The translations under genes were made by a program, and so were the position numbers. Of a stretch of DNA of 45,234 nucleotides, positions 22,298 through 34,975 are shown in pieces. The DNA comes from Tetrahymena elliotti 4EA. Its lineage: Eukaryota > Ciliophora > Oligohymenophorea > Hymenostomatida > Tetrahymenidae. The notes under the pieces were generated by a model. That model saw only the letters and a list, made by a program, of their open reading frames with translations, had not been told where the DNA came from and ran no database searches. How positions within the stretch are numbered: position 1 is the stretch's first letter; each line of letters begins with the position of its first letter. Location: assembly GCA_000231825.2 (NCBI GenBank), contig JH720310.1, positions 41,341 to 86,574 of the forward strand. Direction: 5' to 3'.

Positions 22298-25200
22298 TCA
22301 AATAGATAGATAGATAGCTCTTTCAGGAATTAAAGCTGATATTCGATATTTCCTTTTTAATAACTGATCTTATGGATGGAATAAAATCTATTTTTTGGTT
22401 TAAATTATTATTTATTTGGATAGTGATTTAATAAAATTACTTTAATCTGTTAGGTTTTTATAGAAATTTATTTGATTTAGTTGCTACAATTCATTCTTCA
22501 ATCCTTCCATCTCATTACTCACTTTATAAACAGATCTTGCTATTTCAATATCAATTCTACCATCATCTCCTTACTTTATTATTAAAATGTAAAATAATAT
22601 ATCAGAAATAAAAATAAAATAATTTCAATTAATAAATTACCAGTTTGCTTTTGATGTTCAATCCAGAAAACTTTGAAGTTTATAATAACTTATTTTCAGT
22701 TTAATAAGGATCACCTTTATTAAAAATTAATTTTTTTAATTTCAAAATCATCATAAAAAGAGGAGTTTAATACTTTCTTTAGGTTATTTAATTGATAAGA
22801 CATAAATTCTATCTTTTGGAGTAGTTTTAGAATCAGCAGATGGTTTCAAGAATACATATGGTTTGGAGTTCTAAGATTAAGTAATAATTATTTTATTTAC
22901 AATATTATAATTTATTTACATTGTTTGTATTTGCAGCTTTATACAATCCGATTGGAATCATTTTGTGCACAGAAATAAAAACTTCAAATATTTACTAAGT
23001 TAGTAAGTAAAGAATAATTAAAACAAAAATTAATGATTTTAAAAAGTAGAAAATACTCCAAATGTAAAGCTTTCATATTAAGGAGGTATATTAACTAGGA
23101 AAATATTCGCAGACTATAGACGTAAATTATTATATATTTTTTTTAATTTTGGGTTATGAGTTGCTCCACCCATAATAAGTTAATCTAAAATATTTATAAT
23201 GAAAGGATTATAATAAGCTTAGCAAATTAATGTATCAAGCATTGTTGAAATATAGATTTCCCCAGAAGCAAATGGCTCACTTGCTAAATAGCCAATCTAT
23301 TTTACATATGAATTTTTAGTTTAACTTATGAAAGAAATAGCTGTTAATTAGGCTAATTCAGTAATTATCTAAATATTTGGATTCATATATTTCACTGTTT
23401 TGTATATAAATATTGTATCTGCATCTACCATACTAATTCATTTATTAAATAAATTTTGTTAGTTCGTATTTAAAAAAACTATCATCAAATAATATATTTT
23501 GTAAAAAAAGAAAATTCCTAAAACTATATTTGATTTAGAGTTTGTAAGGTATTTAAATATTAATTAAATCACTATACAACAAATAGGAAAATTACCCAGA
23601 GTTTTCTGTTTGTTTTTCTCTTGGCTTAGAAAGAATAACTAAAGCAAGAGCTTTTTTGACACATGCTCTTTCTAAGTCCTCTTATTTGAGAGGAGATCCT
23701 TATAAAAAATAGACTTTAGGAAAAGTATTAATTTGATTCCATAATTCTGAAGGCATTGTTTCGTTGTTAATAATAACAATAGGATTAATGGTTTTTAATG
23801 ATCTTGCTCTTAAGGGCATAAGAAGGTATTTCATACCTGTTACAATACCACACACAATATAATGATTTTCAAATTTTTTTTCAGAATATTGAGTCAGTTG
23901 CAAAGTTTAAATTCCCACTTTGTTCTAATAAAATGCCTTTTTTTTAGTAGATTAAAGTTGATTACAAAATTTAAATTGATTTGAGTTACATTATATTTTT
24001 AACTCTTTTCATTAGTTAGTAAGTCTTTAAGATTACTAGTTCCTGGCATTTATTTAGGGATAGTAGGGTAATTATGATCTTAAGTAATATTAAAAAATGA
24101 ATAACAATTTTATTTATTTAAATTATGATACTTCTAGGAATTACTGATTCAATCTTAACTTTTTAGACATCTTTATTGTTAGGCTGTTAAGAGGCTATCA
24201 CATACCCAAAATGTTCTATGTCTTAAATAAGATAATCAGCAGGGTTGATAAAAAGTTTTGTTTCACCAAGAACTTTAACTTCTAATGCAAACAAAATAAT
24301 ACCAAGTTACTAATTAAAAACACATTTATTTTATTTAGTTTTTCCTAATCGAAATAATTTTACTTTGAAAATGTGTTAAGAAACAGTGCAAAATGTATAA
24401 CCAGAGAATATTTTTGGGTTTAAACTAATTCTATAAATTTCATTTTGCATACCTTCTATATAGTCGTTTATCCAACTATCTTCATCTTTCTTTTCTACTA
24501 CAGTCATATCTGGTTTGTCAGATGCTATTAAAAAGCTTATTATAGTATTTATCCCAGGACATAAGCAAGTTTTAGCCAAAAGATATAATTTTAACTCATC
24601 AACACATATCACCTAAGTAAATAAAAATAATTATCAATTAGTAAAAAAATATGAATCATCTGGTATCTTTTCATTCACTCAAAAATTTGAATTAAAAAAA
24701 CATAATTTAATTTTTTCAAATAATAAAAAGTATGAGAAAAATCTTTCATTTTTATGGTGATTTTAACTATTTATTTCTCAATTAAAATTTTTCCTAAACA
24801 AATGGCCTAATGCGAGTTATTAAATAATCATTTTTTTGAATTCATCAAATAGTTATGCTTTTTCTAAAACAAAATAATCTTTTTTACTTTCAAAAAAATG
24901 AATTCATCTAATAGTTATGCTTTTGCTAAAACAAAATAATCTTTTTTACTTTTAAAAAAATACAATTTGTAAAAAAGAAAAAAGAATAATTAAATTCTTT
25001 AATATTTTAAATCTATTCCTAATTCTTGTTTTGTTTTAATGTTGCTGTTTCTTTGTAAATCTTAATAATTTTGAAATAAACCCTTATTCGATTTAGAAAA
25101 TAAATTTTGTTGTAAAGTAATAGCTTAGCACTTACTTACATACTTTGAAATAAATATTATTTTTTAAAACAGTATTGAAGAATTTAAATAAAATTCTAAA

Positions 25201-26964
25201 ACCAAATAATAAAATTACCTGGTCGATATAGCCATAGTCGATAGATTGATAGTATATATCTTTAATTTATGGCTTTAAAAGTTGTAAACATACTCTTATA
25301 TCGTTTTTTGTTATGTTTTGTACATACTGCTTTACTGCTAGAGTATACATAATATTTCTATGGTCCTCGGAATCATGGTCATTTGTCATTTTATCAGCTA
25401 GGATTATTACACATTAAGCCTATTCAACTTAGGCCCTTTTTAGATCTTCTATATTAAGAGGATTACCATATAAGTAAGTCAATTAATTTTGCAAATTATT
25501 CTTTTATAATAGTTTCAACATATCATCACTTGGATGTTAATTTTTCATAATTACTGATCGAACTTCCGAAATTCCATGATCTTAATGATATAACTCCTAT
25601 AGGAATGTCTTTAAAATAAATCTAAATTTTTATTTGTTTGTTTATTAAAAAATTGTTGTGATTTACTTTATAACCCTCAACCTATGCATTTCCTAAAATA
25701 ATTATGTGACTCATTCGAGAGTTTTTTTTAATAAATTTGATTGTTTTGTATTTGCTTGTCTGCCTAATTGATTTTGTGAGGGAATCAAATTATGCAGGAA
25801 TAAGTGACAAAAGAATCAAAATAGAAACAATAACAATCATTCTACCTAATATCGTTTTAGGCACAATGTCGCCATAACCAACAGTTGTAACTGTAACTAC
25901 CATAAAATACAGATAATCATGAAAATACTAAGCTTTAAATTAAGAAAATTTAATAAATTTTAATAGCAAAACACAAATATTTTTTACATTATTCTTATTC
26001 AACAACCATTAAAAAACTACTTGCTTCTACCATAACACTTAACAATGTAAACAAAATCTTGAACATATTTTTAGAGACTTCACTTGCTCTCCGCGAAAAG
26101 AAGCTTTCCATCTAATAATAAATAAGATAGATATTTTTATGAATACATTGAATAAATTGCTTATTTACTTTACTGATTTATAGAAACATTAATGCCCTCG
26201 TGACAAATGCATACTTTAATTATTTTTTAAGAGATTTTGTAAAGTTTCTTATTTTGGATATAATTTGATCTTACTTTGTTTCCTGGATAGAGGCCTACTC
26301 TTACAAACAATGAGGGAAGAATACTGGCAAATTCCAAGATAGATAAGTATGAAAAAATAAAATAAAGCTTTTTTGAGTATAAAAAAGTATAATGTGAAAA
26401 AGATATCTTGAGATAGATTTTGATTGAATTTACTCTATTTTCTGATATGTAGAAGTTCACCAAAAAATCGAATAAAAAGAAAACATCCATAATAATTTCT
26501 AAAATAACAATTGTATTTTCTGTTGAATAATTATCTTCAGTGATATCTGAGGATGGCCAGCTATAAGTATCTGCTGCATGATTTACCACATAAACTAAAG
26601 ATAAAAATGATTTCACTGCTAACAAAATATCTCCCAATCCCGTAAAACTCAAATATCTATTATTATTCATGTCAAATTAAATATACAAATCATGAATACC
26701 ATTAAAAGATTTAAAATAAATCAAAAGAGATGCAAAATGTTTGCTTTATGATAGTAAAAATATTATTTTACTTTGCTAGTTTGATCGGAATAGCAATTTT
26801 AGCATCATCTGATTTTTTAGATGGCACTTCATCTTCTTTTTCTATCTATCTTACTAATTAATATTATTCCTAATTAAATATGTCATCATTATCTTTATTT
26901 ATTTATTATTAAATTAAGCTGATACTATGTCATTAAAAATCTTCTTTGATCCTTTATAAATCAT
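22298..26964 (-). CDS. BK-type (Slo) potassium channel alpha subunit, copy A
   Basis: Seventeen exons, 1010 aa: 26926-26964, 26772-26869, 26434-26656, 26275-26367, 26169-26213, 25988-26111, 25667-25932, 25219-25608, 24364-24612, 24132-24309, 23990-24078, 23596-23936, 23057-23432, 22920-22994, 22774-22870, 22641-22714 and 22298-22573. The membrane part runs about residues 45-280. The selectivity filter is TVTTVGYGDIVP (about 224-229) followed by S6 (MIVIVSILILLSLIP). Two RCK domains follow, with MSHIIILGNAQVEGYK, QVICVDELKLYLLAKTCLCP, GIILFALEVK, HYIVCGIVTGMKYLL and MVDADTIF, all BK landmarks. It should sit in the plasma or ciliary membrane and pass K+ in response to cytosolic Ca2+ or ligand. 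S4 is poor in charge (RALMFLQISK). Copy B at 27434-31714 is a tandem duplicate with matching intron positions. Confidence 0.93.
24838..24961. repeat. 62-bp unit in tandem, two copies, in a channel A intron
   Basis: Two nearly identical 62-bp copies (24838-24899 and 24900-24961), each beginning GAATTCATC and containing AATAGTTATGCTTTT and CTAAAACAAAATAATC. They lie in the 606-nt intron 24613-25218. The corresponding intron of copy B (29716-29991) is only 276 nt and I did not see the repeat there, so it arose after the gene duplication. Confidence 0.85.
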
Positions 26965-27433
26965 GCTACTTGTTTATTCCAATATGCTCCTCTTTATTAT
27001 TACTGGAGAACTATTTTATATCTCTCCTCACTCTTTTGGCAATTTCTCAAATATTTCAATTTCAAATTTTTTAGAGATTAATTTTGCATTTAATTTCTTT
27101 CTTTCTTACTTCTTTTCTATTTCAAAAATAAAGAAGCAGAAATAGTATTTGTTCTATATATATCCATCCATTGATTGATTAATTAAATTATAAATCAAAC
27201 AAAATAAATAAACAAATATATATATACGTTATTATTCTAATTACTTCTACAAATTTCATTTGTTTTGATTAAATTTTCCAAGAATAACGAACTTATAACA
27301 CAATTATTTGAAATGTTTTAATCATTTTTATAAAATGTAATTTGAAATTGTTTAATTAATTTTATTAATTTATTTATAAATAATGTAAATTTATTCAATT
27401 TGATTTCTCTCAAGCACTTTTTAAGCAAATAAA
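26965..27433. other. intergenic DNA between the two channel genes
   Basis: About 470 bp separating the start of copy A from the stop of copy B, on the same strand. It must contain the promoter of copy A. A short (TA)n run (about 27217-27225) is the only pattern seen. The two genes are separate units, each with its own ATG and stop. Confidence 0.5.
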
Positions 27434-30400
27434 TCATTAAGAATAGTTGATGTTTGATATTTCTTGCTTAAAAATTTATCTTATTTATGGTATTAAATCT
27501 AATTAAATATTAATTAATAATGGAATATATCTCAAATTATTTATTTATTTACCAGGACTTGCTAAATTTTTATGAAATGTTGATTCGTTTACTGTTTTTA
27601 AGTCATTAATAAATCCATCCATCTCTCCACTTAACTTAAAGATGTTTCTTGCTATATCGACATCAATTCGTCCTTCTTCTCCTTGCTTAGTTTTAATAAA
27701 TTATTAATATCATCATTTAATATATTCTTATCATATAAATTTATAATAAGTCTTTACCAGTTTACTTTTATGATTCATGTTTGGAAATTATTAGTGCTAT
27801 TAGAATTAGCTACCTTCCTCTATATCTATTTTTTCTACAAAAAAGCATCAAAAGGTTATTTATGATTTATTTCATATTTAATTTACATTCTTTAGGTTGC
27901 TTTATAGAAAGAACATAAACCTTATCTTTAGGAGAGGTTTTTACATCAGCTGAAGGCTTTAAAAAAACATATGGTTTATTATTCTATTTTATAATAAATG
28001 ATTGATTTTTTAAGAAATAAGTTTTAATAAAATATACTTTATTTGCATTAACACCTCTGTAAAGACCAATAGGAATCATTTTATATTCTATAACGAATGA
28101 TTTATATATTTGCTATTAAATCATATTATTAAAATAAAATAAATGCTTTTTTCTTCAATATGTATTATTTACTCCAAAATTCTAGCCTGAAAATTAAGGT
28201 GGAATGTCTATTAAGAAAAGATTTGCTGACTATAATCTAAGGATATTGCATATTTTTTTTATTTTTATGTTTCTTGATGCTCCTCCCATGATAAGCTAAT
28301 CAAGTATATTAATAATAAATGGGTTATAATAAGCTTAGCAAATTAATGTATCTAGCATTGTTGATATATAAATTTCTCCTGAAGCAAATGGCTCGCTTGC
28401 TATGTAGCCAATCTCTTTTATATAGCTATTTTTAGATTAGCTTAAAAATGAAATAGTTGCCATAGAAGCTAACTCAGTGATAATCTGAATATTAGGATTC
28501 AAAAATTTAACAGTTTTATAAATAAATATTGTATCTGCATCTACCATACTTTTTTATTTTTAAATAAAATTCAATTAAATTTCAAAAACAAATTTTATAA
28601 ATTCTTCTTAAATATTTTATTAGCTGAAATTAAAATTTAATTAATTTTTTATTATGGAAAAACTACCCTGAGCTATCAGATTATTTTTCTCTTGGCTTGG
28701 AAAGAATGACTAATGCAAGTGCCTTTTTTACGCATGCTCTTTCTAGATCTTCTTACTTAAGAGGAGAACCTTATAAAAAATAGACTTTTGGAAAACTGTT
28801 TATTTGATTCCATAGCTCAGAAGGCATAGTTTCATTATTAAGTATAATTATAGGATTTATTGTTTTTAAAGATCTTGCTCTCAATGGCATGAGTAAATGT
28901 TTCATTCCTGAAACAATTCCACAAACTATGTAATGATTCTCAAATTTTTTATCTGTATTATGATTTAACTGTAGAGTTTAGATCCTTGTTCTATTTTAAT
29001 AGAATGCCTATTTATTATTTTAATTTTAATTAGTTAAAGCTCCTTTCTTTAAAAAATAATACTCTATATTTTAAATCTTTATCATTTGTAATGATCTCTT
29101 TTAGATTAGAAGTACCAGGTACTTGTTTTGGTACATTTGGATAACTGTGATCTTTTATATAAAAATAAATATTTCAATATATAACTTAAAAACAAACAAA
29201 TAAATAAATGAAACTAAAGAATTAATTTGATTACTTCTTTGGATGCTTGAATCAATCCTAACTTTTTGTAAATCCTTTTAGTTAGGTAATTAAGATGCAA
29301 TAACATATCCATAATGATCACTATCTTATATTAAATAATCTGCAGGATTTATAAATAATTTAGTCTCTCCATACACTTTCACTTCAAGAGCAAATAAAAT
29401 AATTCCCAGTTCCTTTATTATGTCAAATTATTTAGCCTCATGAATTAAATTAAATAATTTACTTACCTTAAAAATCTACTAAGACACGGTACAAAAAGTG
29501 TATCCTGAAAAATTTTGCTAATCTAAATGTACTCTATAAATTTCATTTTGCATTCCCATAATATAATCATTAATCCAACTATCCTCATCTCTTTTATCAA
29601 CAACAGATACATCAGGTTTATCAGAAGTAATTAAAAAACTAATTATTGTATTTATGCCAGGACATTAGCATGTTTTAGCAAGAAGATACAATTTTAATTC
29701 ATCAACACAAATTACCTAAATAATAATTTTAATTTCAATTAGTTTAATTGCTTTTTAAAAGTAAAAAGAAGTGTATTTCTATTTAAATATTTAAAGCTCA
29801 TCTTATAAATTTATTAAGTGAATAACAAACATTTTTCAAGAAAAGTTAATGTCCTATCTATCAATAAATTTATTATCAAAATTGTTTAATGAACATTTTG
29901 AATCACTTTTTGGATCTTTTTTAGTAACTTGAAATTCGTTTTATTGATTTAAAATTGTAAACAGAAGTTGAATATGTGCTTTAATAATTACTTAATCGAT
30001 TTGACCATAATCTAGGGATTCAAAATAAATATCTTTTAATTCTGGATTTAATAGTTAAAGACACACTCTAATATCTGTTTTGGTAGTATTATAGACATAC
30101 TGCTTAACAGCTAGAGTGTACATTATATTTCTATGATCTTCTTACAAAGGATCACTAGTCATTTTATCAGCTAATATGACAACACATTATGCATTTTCTG
30201 CTTATGCTCTTTTAAGGTCATTATTACTTAAAGGATTCCCGAATAAATAAGTTAAATTTGTTTGAAAGCTATTTTTTTATAATAATTTAAGCATATCCTC
30301 ACTTGGATGTTAATTTTTCATGATAACTGAGGGAAATTGAACAATTCCGTGATCTTAGTGATAAAGTTCAGATAAAAAGGTCTAATCAAAAATGAATAAA

Positions 30401-31714
30401 TAAAATTAAGATAAATAAAAGATATTTTACTTTATAACCTTCAACCAAAGCATTTCCAAGAATTAAAATATGCTCGCCACAGCCTCTTTTTTTGGTGAGT
30501 TTTTTACTGGAATAACCACTTGTTTATTTAATCGATTTAGTAAGCTAATCAACTTAAGTTGGAATAAGTGCCAATAAGATCAAGATAGAAACAATAACTA
30601 TTAAACGACCAAATCTAGTCTAAGGGTGTATATCTCCAAATCCAACAGTTGACATTGTTACTACCATGAAATATAAAAAATCATGGAAAAATAAACCTTT
30701 TTTTTATTGAAAATTACTTTTAGTTTTTATTTGGAAATAAATGAATAAAAGAACCTTGATCCTGTTCTACGACCATCAAAAAGCTACTTGCCTCTATCAT
30801 GATACTCAAGAGAGTAAATAAAATTTTAAAAGTATTTTTAGTAATGTCTTTAGATCTTCTTGATAGAATGCTTTCAATCTTCATATTTATTTATCAAAAA
30901 GCTAAGAAAAATAATATCAATAGTAAATATTTTACTCTTATTATCAAAAGGAATCTCAGGGCTCTCATTACAAAAGCATACTATAGATTATTAATAAAAA
31001 ATAAAAACCAGCAGGAGGAAATGATTGAAATACCTTGTTGCTAGGGATCAAACTCATTCTGACAAGCAAACTAGGAATGACACTTGTGTATTCAAGTATG
31101 GAATAGTATTAAAATGTAAAGAATAGCTTTTTTTAATTTAAATATTTAAATGATGAGTGAGTGTTAATATTATTTTTGAATGCTAATTGAATAAATTTAA
31201 GAATTACTCTATTTTCTGATATATAGAAGTTTATCAAAAAATCTAAAAAAAAGAAAACGTCTAAAATGATTTCAATAATAACTATAGCTTTTGGTGTTTG
31301 ATATGAAGAAGTTATATCTGAAACAGGCCAACTATAAGTGTCAACCGCATGATTAATAACATAGACTAGACTTAAAAATGAGTTTATTGCAATCAAAATA
31401 TCTCCTAATCCTGTTACACTCATATACCTAAATTAATATTACAATGCATTTACAAATAATCATCTAAATATCCCAAAATTTAAATAATTTCAATTGCAAA
31501 GGATAGCTCCATTTGAAAATTACTTGGCTAGAGTTAATGAGAAAGATATATTTCCTTCCTCTTTCCTTTTTTTCTGAAATTCTTCTTCTTTTTCTATCTG
31601 CATAATGAGAGAATATTACTCCTAATTATTTTAAACAATTTGTCAATCTGGAAAGAATCTAAATTTGATATCTACTGCAGGATTAAAGACTTTTTTAGAG
31701 CCTAAGTATAACAT
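27434..31714 (-). CDS. BK-type (Slo) potassium channel alpha subunit, copy B
   Basis: Sixteen exons, about 1021 aa: 31676-31714, 31524-31621, 31208-31427, 31034-31126, 30936-30980, 30755-30878, 30431-30696, 29992-30381, 29467-29715, 29235-29412, 28667-29153, 28173-28548, 28038-28112, 27887-27983, 27758-27834 and 27434-27685. Similar to copy A along its whole length, with the same intron positions and many exons of identical length. The filter is STVGFGDIHP (Phe for Tyr) and S4 is more charged (RALRFLLIIR). RCK landmarks are intact (VICVDELKLYLLAKTC, GIILFALEVK, MVDADTIF). Compared with A, the exon ending near 29063 has two extra A in a run of six, which shifts the frame. Reading straight through the 55-nt intron 29008-29062 restores it with no TGA, so that intron is probably no longer spliced. 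The exact C-terminus after the last intron is less certain. Confidence 0.9.
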
Positions 31715-32808
31715 TTTTTATTATTTCTTTCAATGTTTAAAATGAATAATTTGCTAAGCTATTTGGAACTAGATTTTTGTTTAATTTTTATCTACTAAAC
31801 TAACTAACTAAGAAGATAGATTTAAATATATTTCAATTTAACTAATGAATATCAAAAGCTGCTTTTTGTTAGATTTTTATTAATTAATTAATAATTACTT
31901 TTCTTAAATATGCAAAATTTGACTGAATTAAATTATCACTGAAACAAAATCAATCAATCACATATGTTTTTTAAATCATAAAAAAAAGATTTCTTTTTAT
32001 CAATTTAAAAAAAATACGGTTTTATTAAAAGCAAAAATAAACATCGAATTATATATTAACATGTGAAAATTTCTATCGAATTACTTACCTCTCACAATAT
32101 TGTAAATCAAATACTAAATCAATAAATAATATTTTTTGTTTGGGCCACAAACATTATTCAATTAATTGCTATTCTAACACAAAATTTTAATAATTAAGAG
32201 AAGTTTCTCTTTACTTTTTAAAGCATATATTAATTAAAATGTAAGACAATAAGAAAAAGACGATGCAAATAACCTTACAAAGAAACTTCAACTCATAGTT
32301 CATGATAACTTTAAAAATAATTATCTAAATTACCATTGCAGATGTAAAATCCTTTAGAAATATTTCATATTGATTGGTTTAAAATCTGTCTATTATTCTG
32401 ATAAACCTTCTGATTTATATCTAAATCTTTTAATATATTAATATTAAATAAAATGTTGTTTAAAGAAACTGATCCAATAAAATAATAAGACCAGAACATA
32501 TTTTTTCATATTTAAACCACCAAAATTAATGTTTTTATCAAAGATAATTACTAAAAATATTTTTAAGTAATAAAAGATTATTTTTTTTTTGGCTATTGCT
32601 GTTTGATATTTTTAAATTCTTTAATCTCCAAATATTTTTGAGTTACAATAACATTCGAACAAAATATAAATTCACAAATATTAACTTTTCTAGGATCAAG
32701 CTTTTAATTAAAATTGTCACTGAAGGAAAATGGATAGATGTTGTTTGTCATTTATTTGAAAATTTAATAACAAAGATATATAAAAAATAAATATACAATT
32801 CTACTAAA
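31715..32808. other. intergenic AT-rich DNA
   Basis: About 1.1 kb between the start of channel B and the stop of the Q/N-rich gene, both minus strand. No open frame in the ciliate code of convincing composition and no repeat seen. Confidence 0.5.
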
Positions 32809-34491
32809 TCAATCTACTTTAGAATATTGGATTTAAATTTAAAAATCATTGTAATAAATTAGATACAGAGTGTCTTAGATCTAAAAGAAAGTTGATAAAC
32901 TCACTTAAAAATCCCTTTTTTATTGGTTGATTTCTAATTCAGCTTATTCTATTTTTTCATTATCAAATGAATATAAACATATTGTCTTTTAAGAAACAAA
33001 AACACTATTTTAAATAATCTAAATTTGTTGGTTTCTTAACTATAAATGAGCTAGGCATAATTGATTTTCAAATTACAATGGGTTTTATGGAACTTTCTTC
33101 CAATTCCAAAAGTTACCTTACTTTTCTAAAATAATAAAGAATAAACTTTATCTTAATCTCTAATAGGTGAATAAAATTTTATTTTTGTTTTCATTTATGA
33201 TTGCAAAATCTGAAATATTAGTAATAATTTTAGCAAAAAGAATTCTTCTGGAATTTAAGCAAATAACTAAAAGTTTTTAACTCTCTGTGTAAACAACTGC
33301 AATATTATTTTAAGAGCAAATTCTCATATACAATCCATTATAATTTTAGAAATGAATTTTGAATTTATTTTTCTTCTCAAGAACGTTGTAACATGTTAAT
33401 TCTTTCTTTGTTAAAATTATGATTTGGTTATTTTGATACTTCTCCACAGCCAAAATCTCAAAGTTTAAGTTTATTTACTGAAAGAAGCTTTATTGGATAT
33501 TTTAAATATTAATCATTTCATACTTAAATATTGCTATACTTTTCTTAGTCACATATAAACAATAATCAGGTTCTTCACTTTCTTATTCATTACTTTCCTC
33601 ACTTAAATTGTTTTAATTCTATTAAACAAAAAGAAGCTTTAAAAACTGCTCATAATGAATATTAGGAACTAGTTTTATGATTTATGTCTAGAAGTATTTA
33701 TTAATTGATATAATAACAAATGAAACATTATTGGATTATTCACTTTTAATTGCTAAAACAATTAAATTGTAGTTTTTATGGCCTGTAAAATCATATTAAA
33801 TAACTTTTGCTTTGTATTCATTTATTGAGAGAAAATATGAGCTTATTTTCTTATTTTCTTGCTAAGAGATATTCATTGAGTTAGAGCAATATTTTTGAAG
33901 ATATTCTACTTTTAAAGATTTAATAATATCTTTTAACAGATAAAAATACAAAAATTCATAAGGTAATTAGAATTTTTGAGTAAACCTCTTTATAATATCT
34001 CTTGGTTTAGTTTAAATTTATTTTTTCTCAACAATTTTCATATCATAAACGCTAAAAGGTATTTCTTCATGGTCTACTTCAACCTCCTCAATTTAATCTA
34101 TTTAACCCACTTCTGAGCCTTCCCAAATAGGATTTTTATGATCATCCTTCTTTCTAAAGTATTTTTACTTTTCTTGATCATAATAAAAGAATTATTTTAA
34201 AGAATCATTCATCCTCTCCTCAATTTTTTAATCATCATAATAATCATCTCTTTCATAATAGTATCTTTTTCTATTCATGGTATTATTCTACTTTTAATTC
34301 TAATTCTATTTATAACCACTCTATTTGCTTTCAGTTTTAACATCTTAAGTACTTTACTTTCCTTTATTTTTATAGTTCCCCTTAATCCCTTGCCTATTTT
34401 AACTAGAATCTTAAGAGTTTAAATTATTATGTTTGGTTTGCTTTTCATTTTGTTTATTATTATATTATTAGCTTTTTTACTTGCTATTCAT
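32809..34491 (-). CDS. Q/N-rich protein of unknown function
   Basis: A single uninterrupted ciliate-code frame of 560 codons, ATG at 34491 to TGA at 32809, dense with TAA/TAG glutamines. I chose 34491 because an in-frame TGA lies three codons upstream and the first 71 codons before the next Met (34278) are clearly coding-like. Residues 1-70 are low complexity, Q/N/K/S-rich and disordered-looking. Residues 72-170 are highly charged and acidic (EEVEVDHEE). The remainder is rich in alternating hydrophobics with short repeats such as YCLYVTKKSIAIFKYE and VVYTESQKLLVICLNSRRI, which could be beta-propeller blades, but no canonical WD dipeptides are seen. No signal peptide or transmembrane span. It lacks introns, unlike most neighbours. 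I do not recognise the family. Confidence 0.75.
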
Positions 34492-34975
34492 CAGTATTCA
34501 AACAAAGTATATCAAAATTAAAATAACAAATTTATATATCATAGCATGAAGAGCTATTTTTAATTTAAAAGATGCTTACTTTACATTTCCTCTAAATTCA
34601 ATTTTACGATGGATGGATAATGATGATTTATTTTAAATTTGATTTTAAGAAAAATCATTTTTTTGAAACTAAATTAATCATTTTAAAGCAAATAAATTTA
34701 GATCTAATCTGAAAAACAAATGAACCAACCAAATCTTATCAAATTATATGGGCTGGCTAAGTTATTTTGCTAAATTTTTTATTTTATTCTTAAAAATAAT
34801 TAACAAGGTTTGAGAGGGTTGTAAAATCTTTAAATTAAAAAAAAATATTTTGTTTGGATAGTCATAACAACTCTGATATTATTACCCTTGTAATTCGGTA
34901 AGGTTTCTTACTTATCAAGGATTTAAGGTATATTAAATTTAATTTTTGAGTAAATTTGAAGAAATAAATAAAGAA
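34492..34975. other. divergent 5' intergenic region
   Basis: Between the divergent starts of the Q/N-rich gene (-) and the LRR gene (+). Promoters for both are expected. No motif can be named and no coding sequence is seen. Confidence 0.5.

Noticed and set aside
26963..27865. Plus-strand hydrophobic ORFs around the channel genes
   Set aside because: They are antisense to exons or lie in the AT-rich spacer. Their hydrophobicity comes from T-rich codons.
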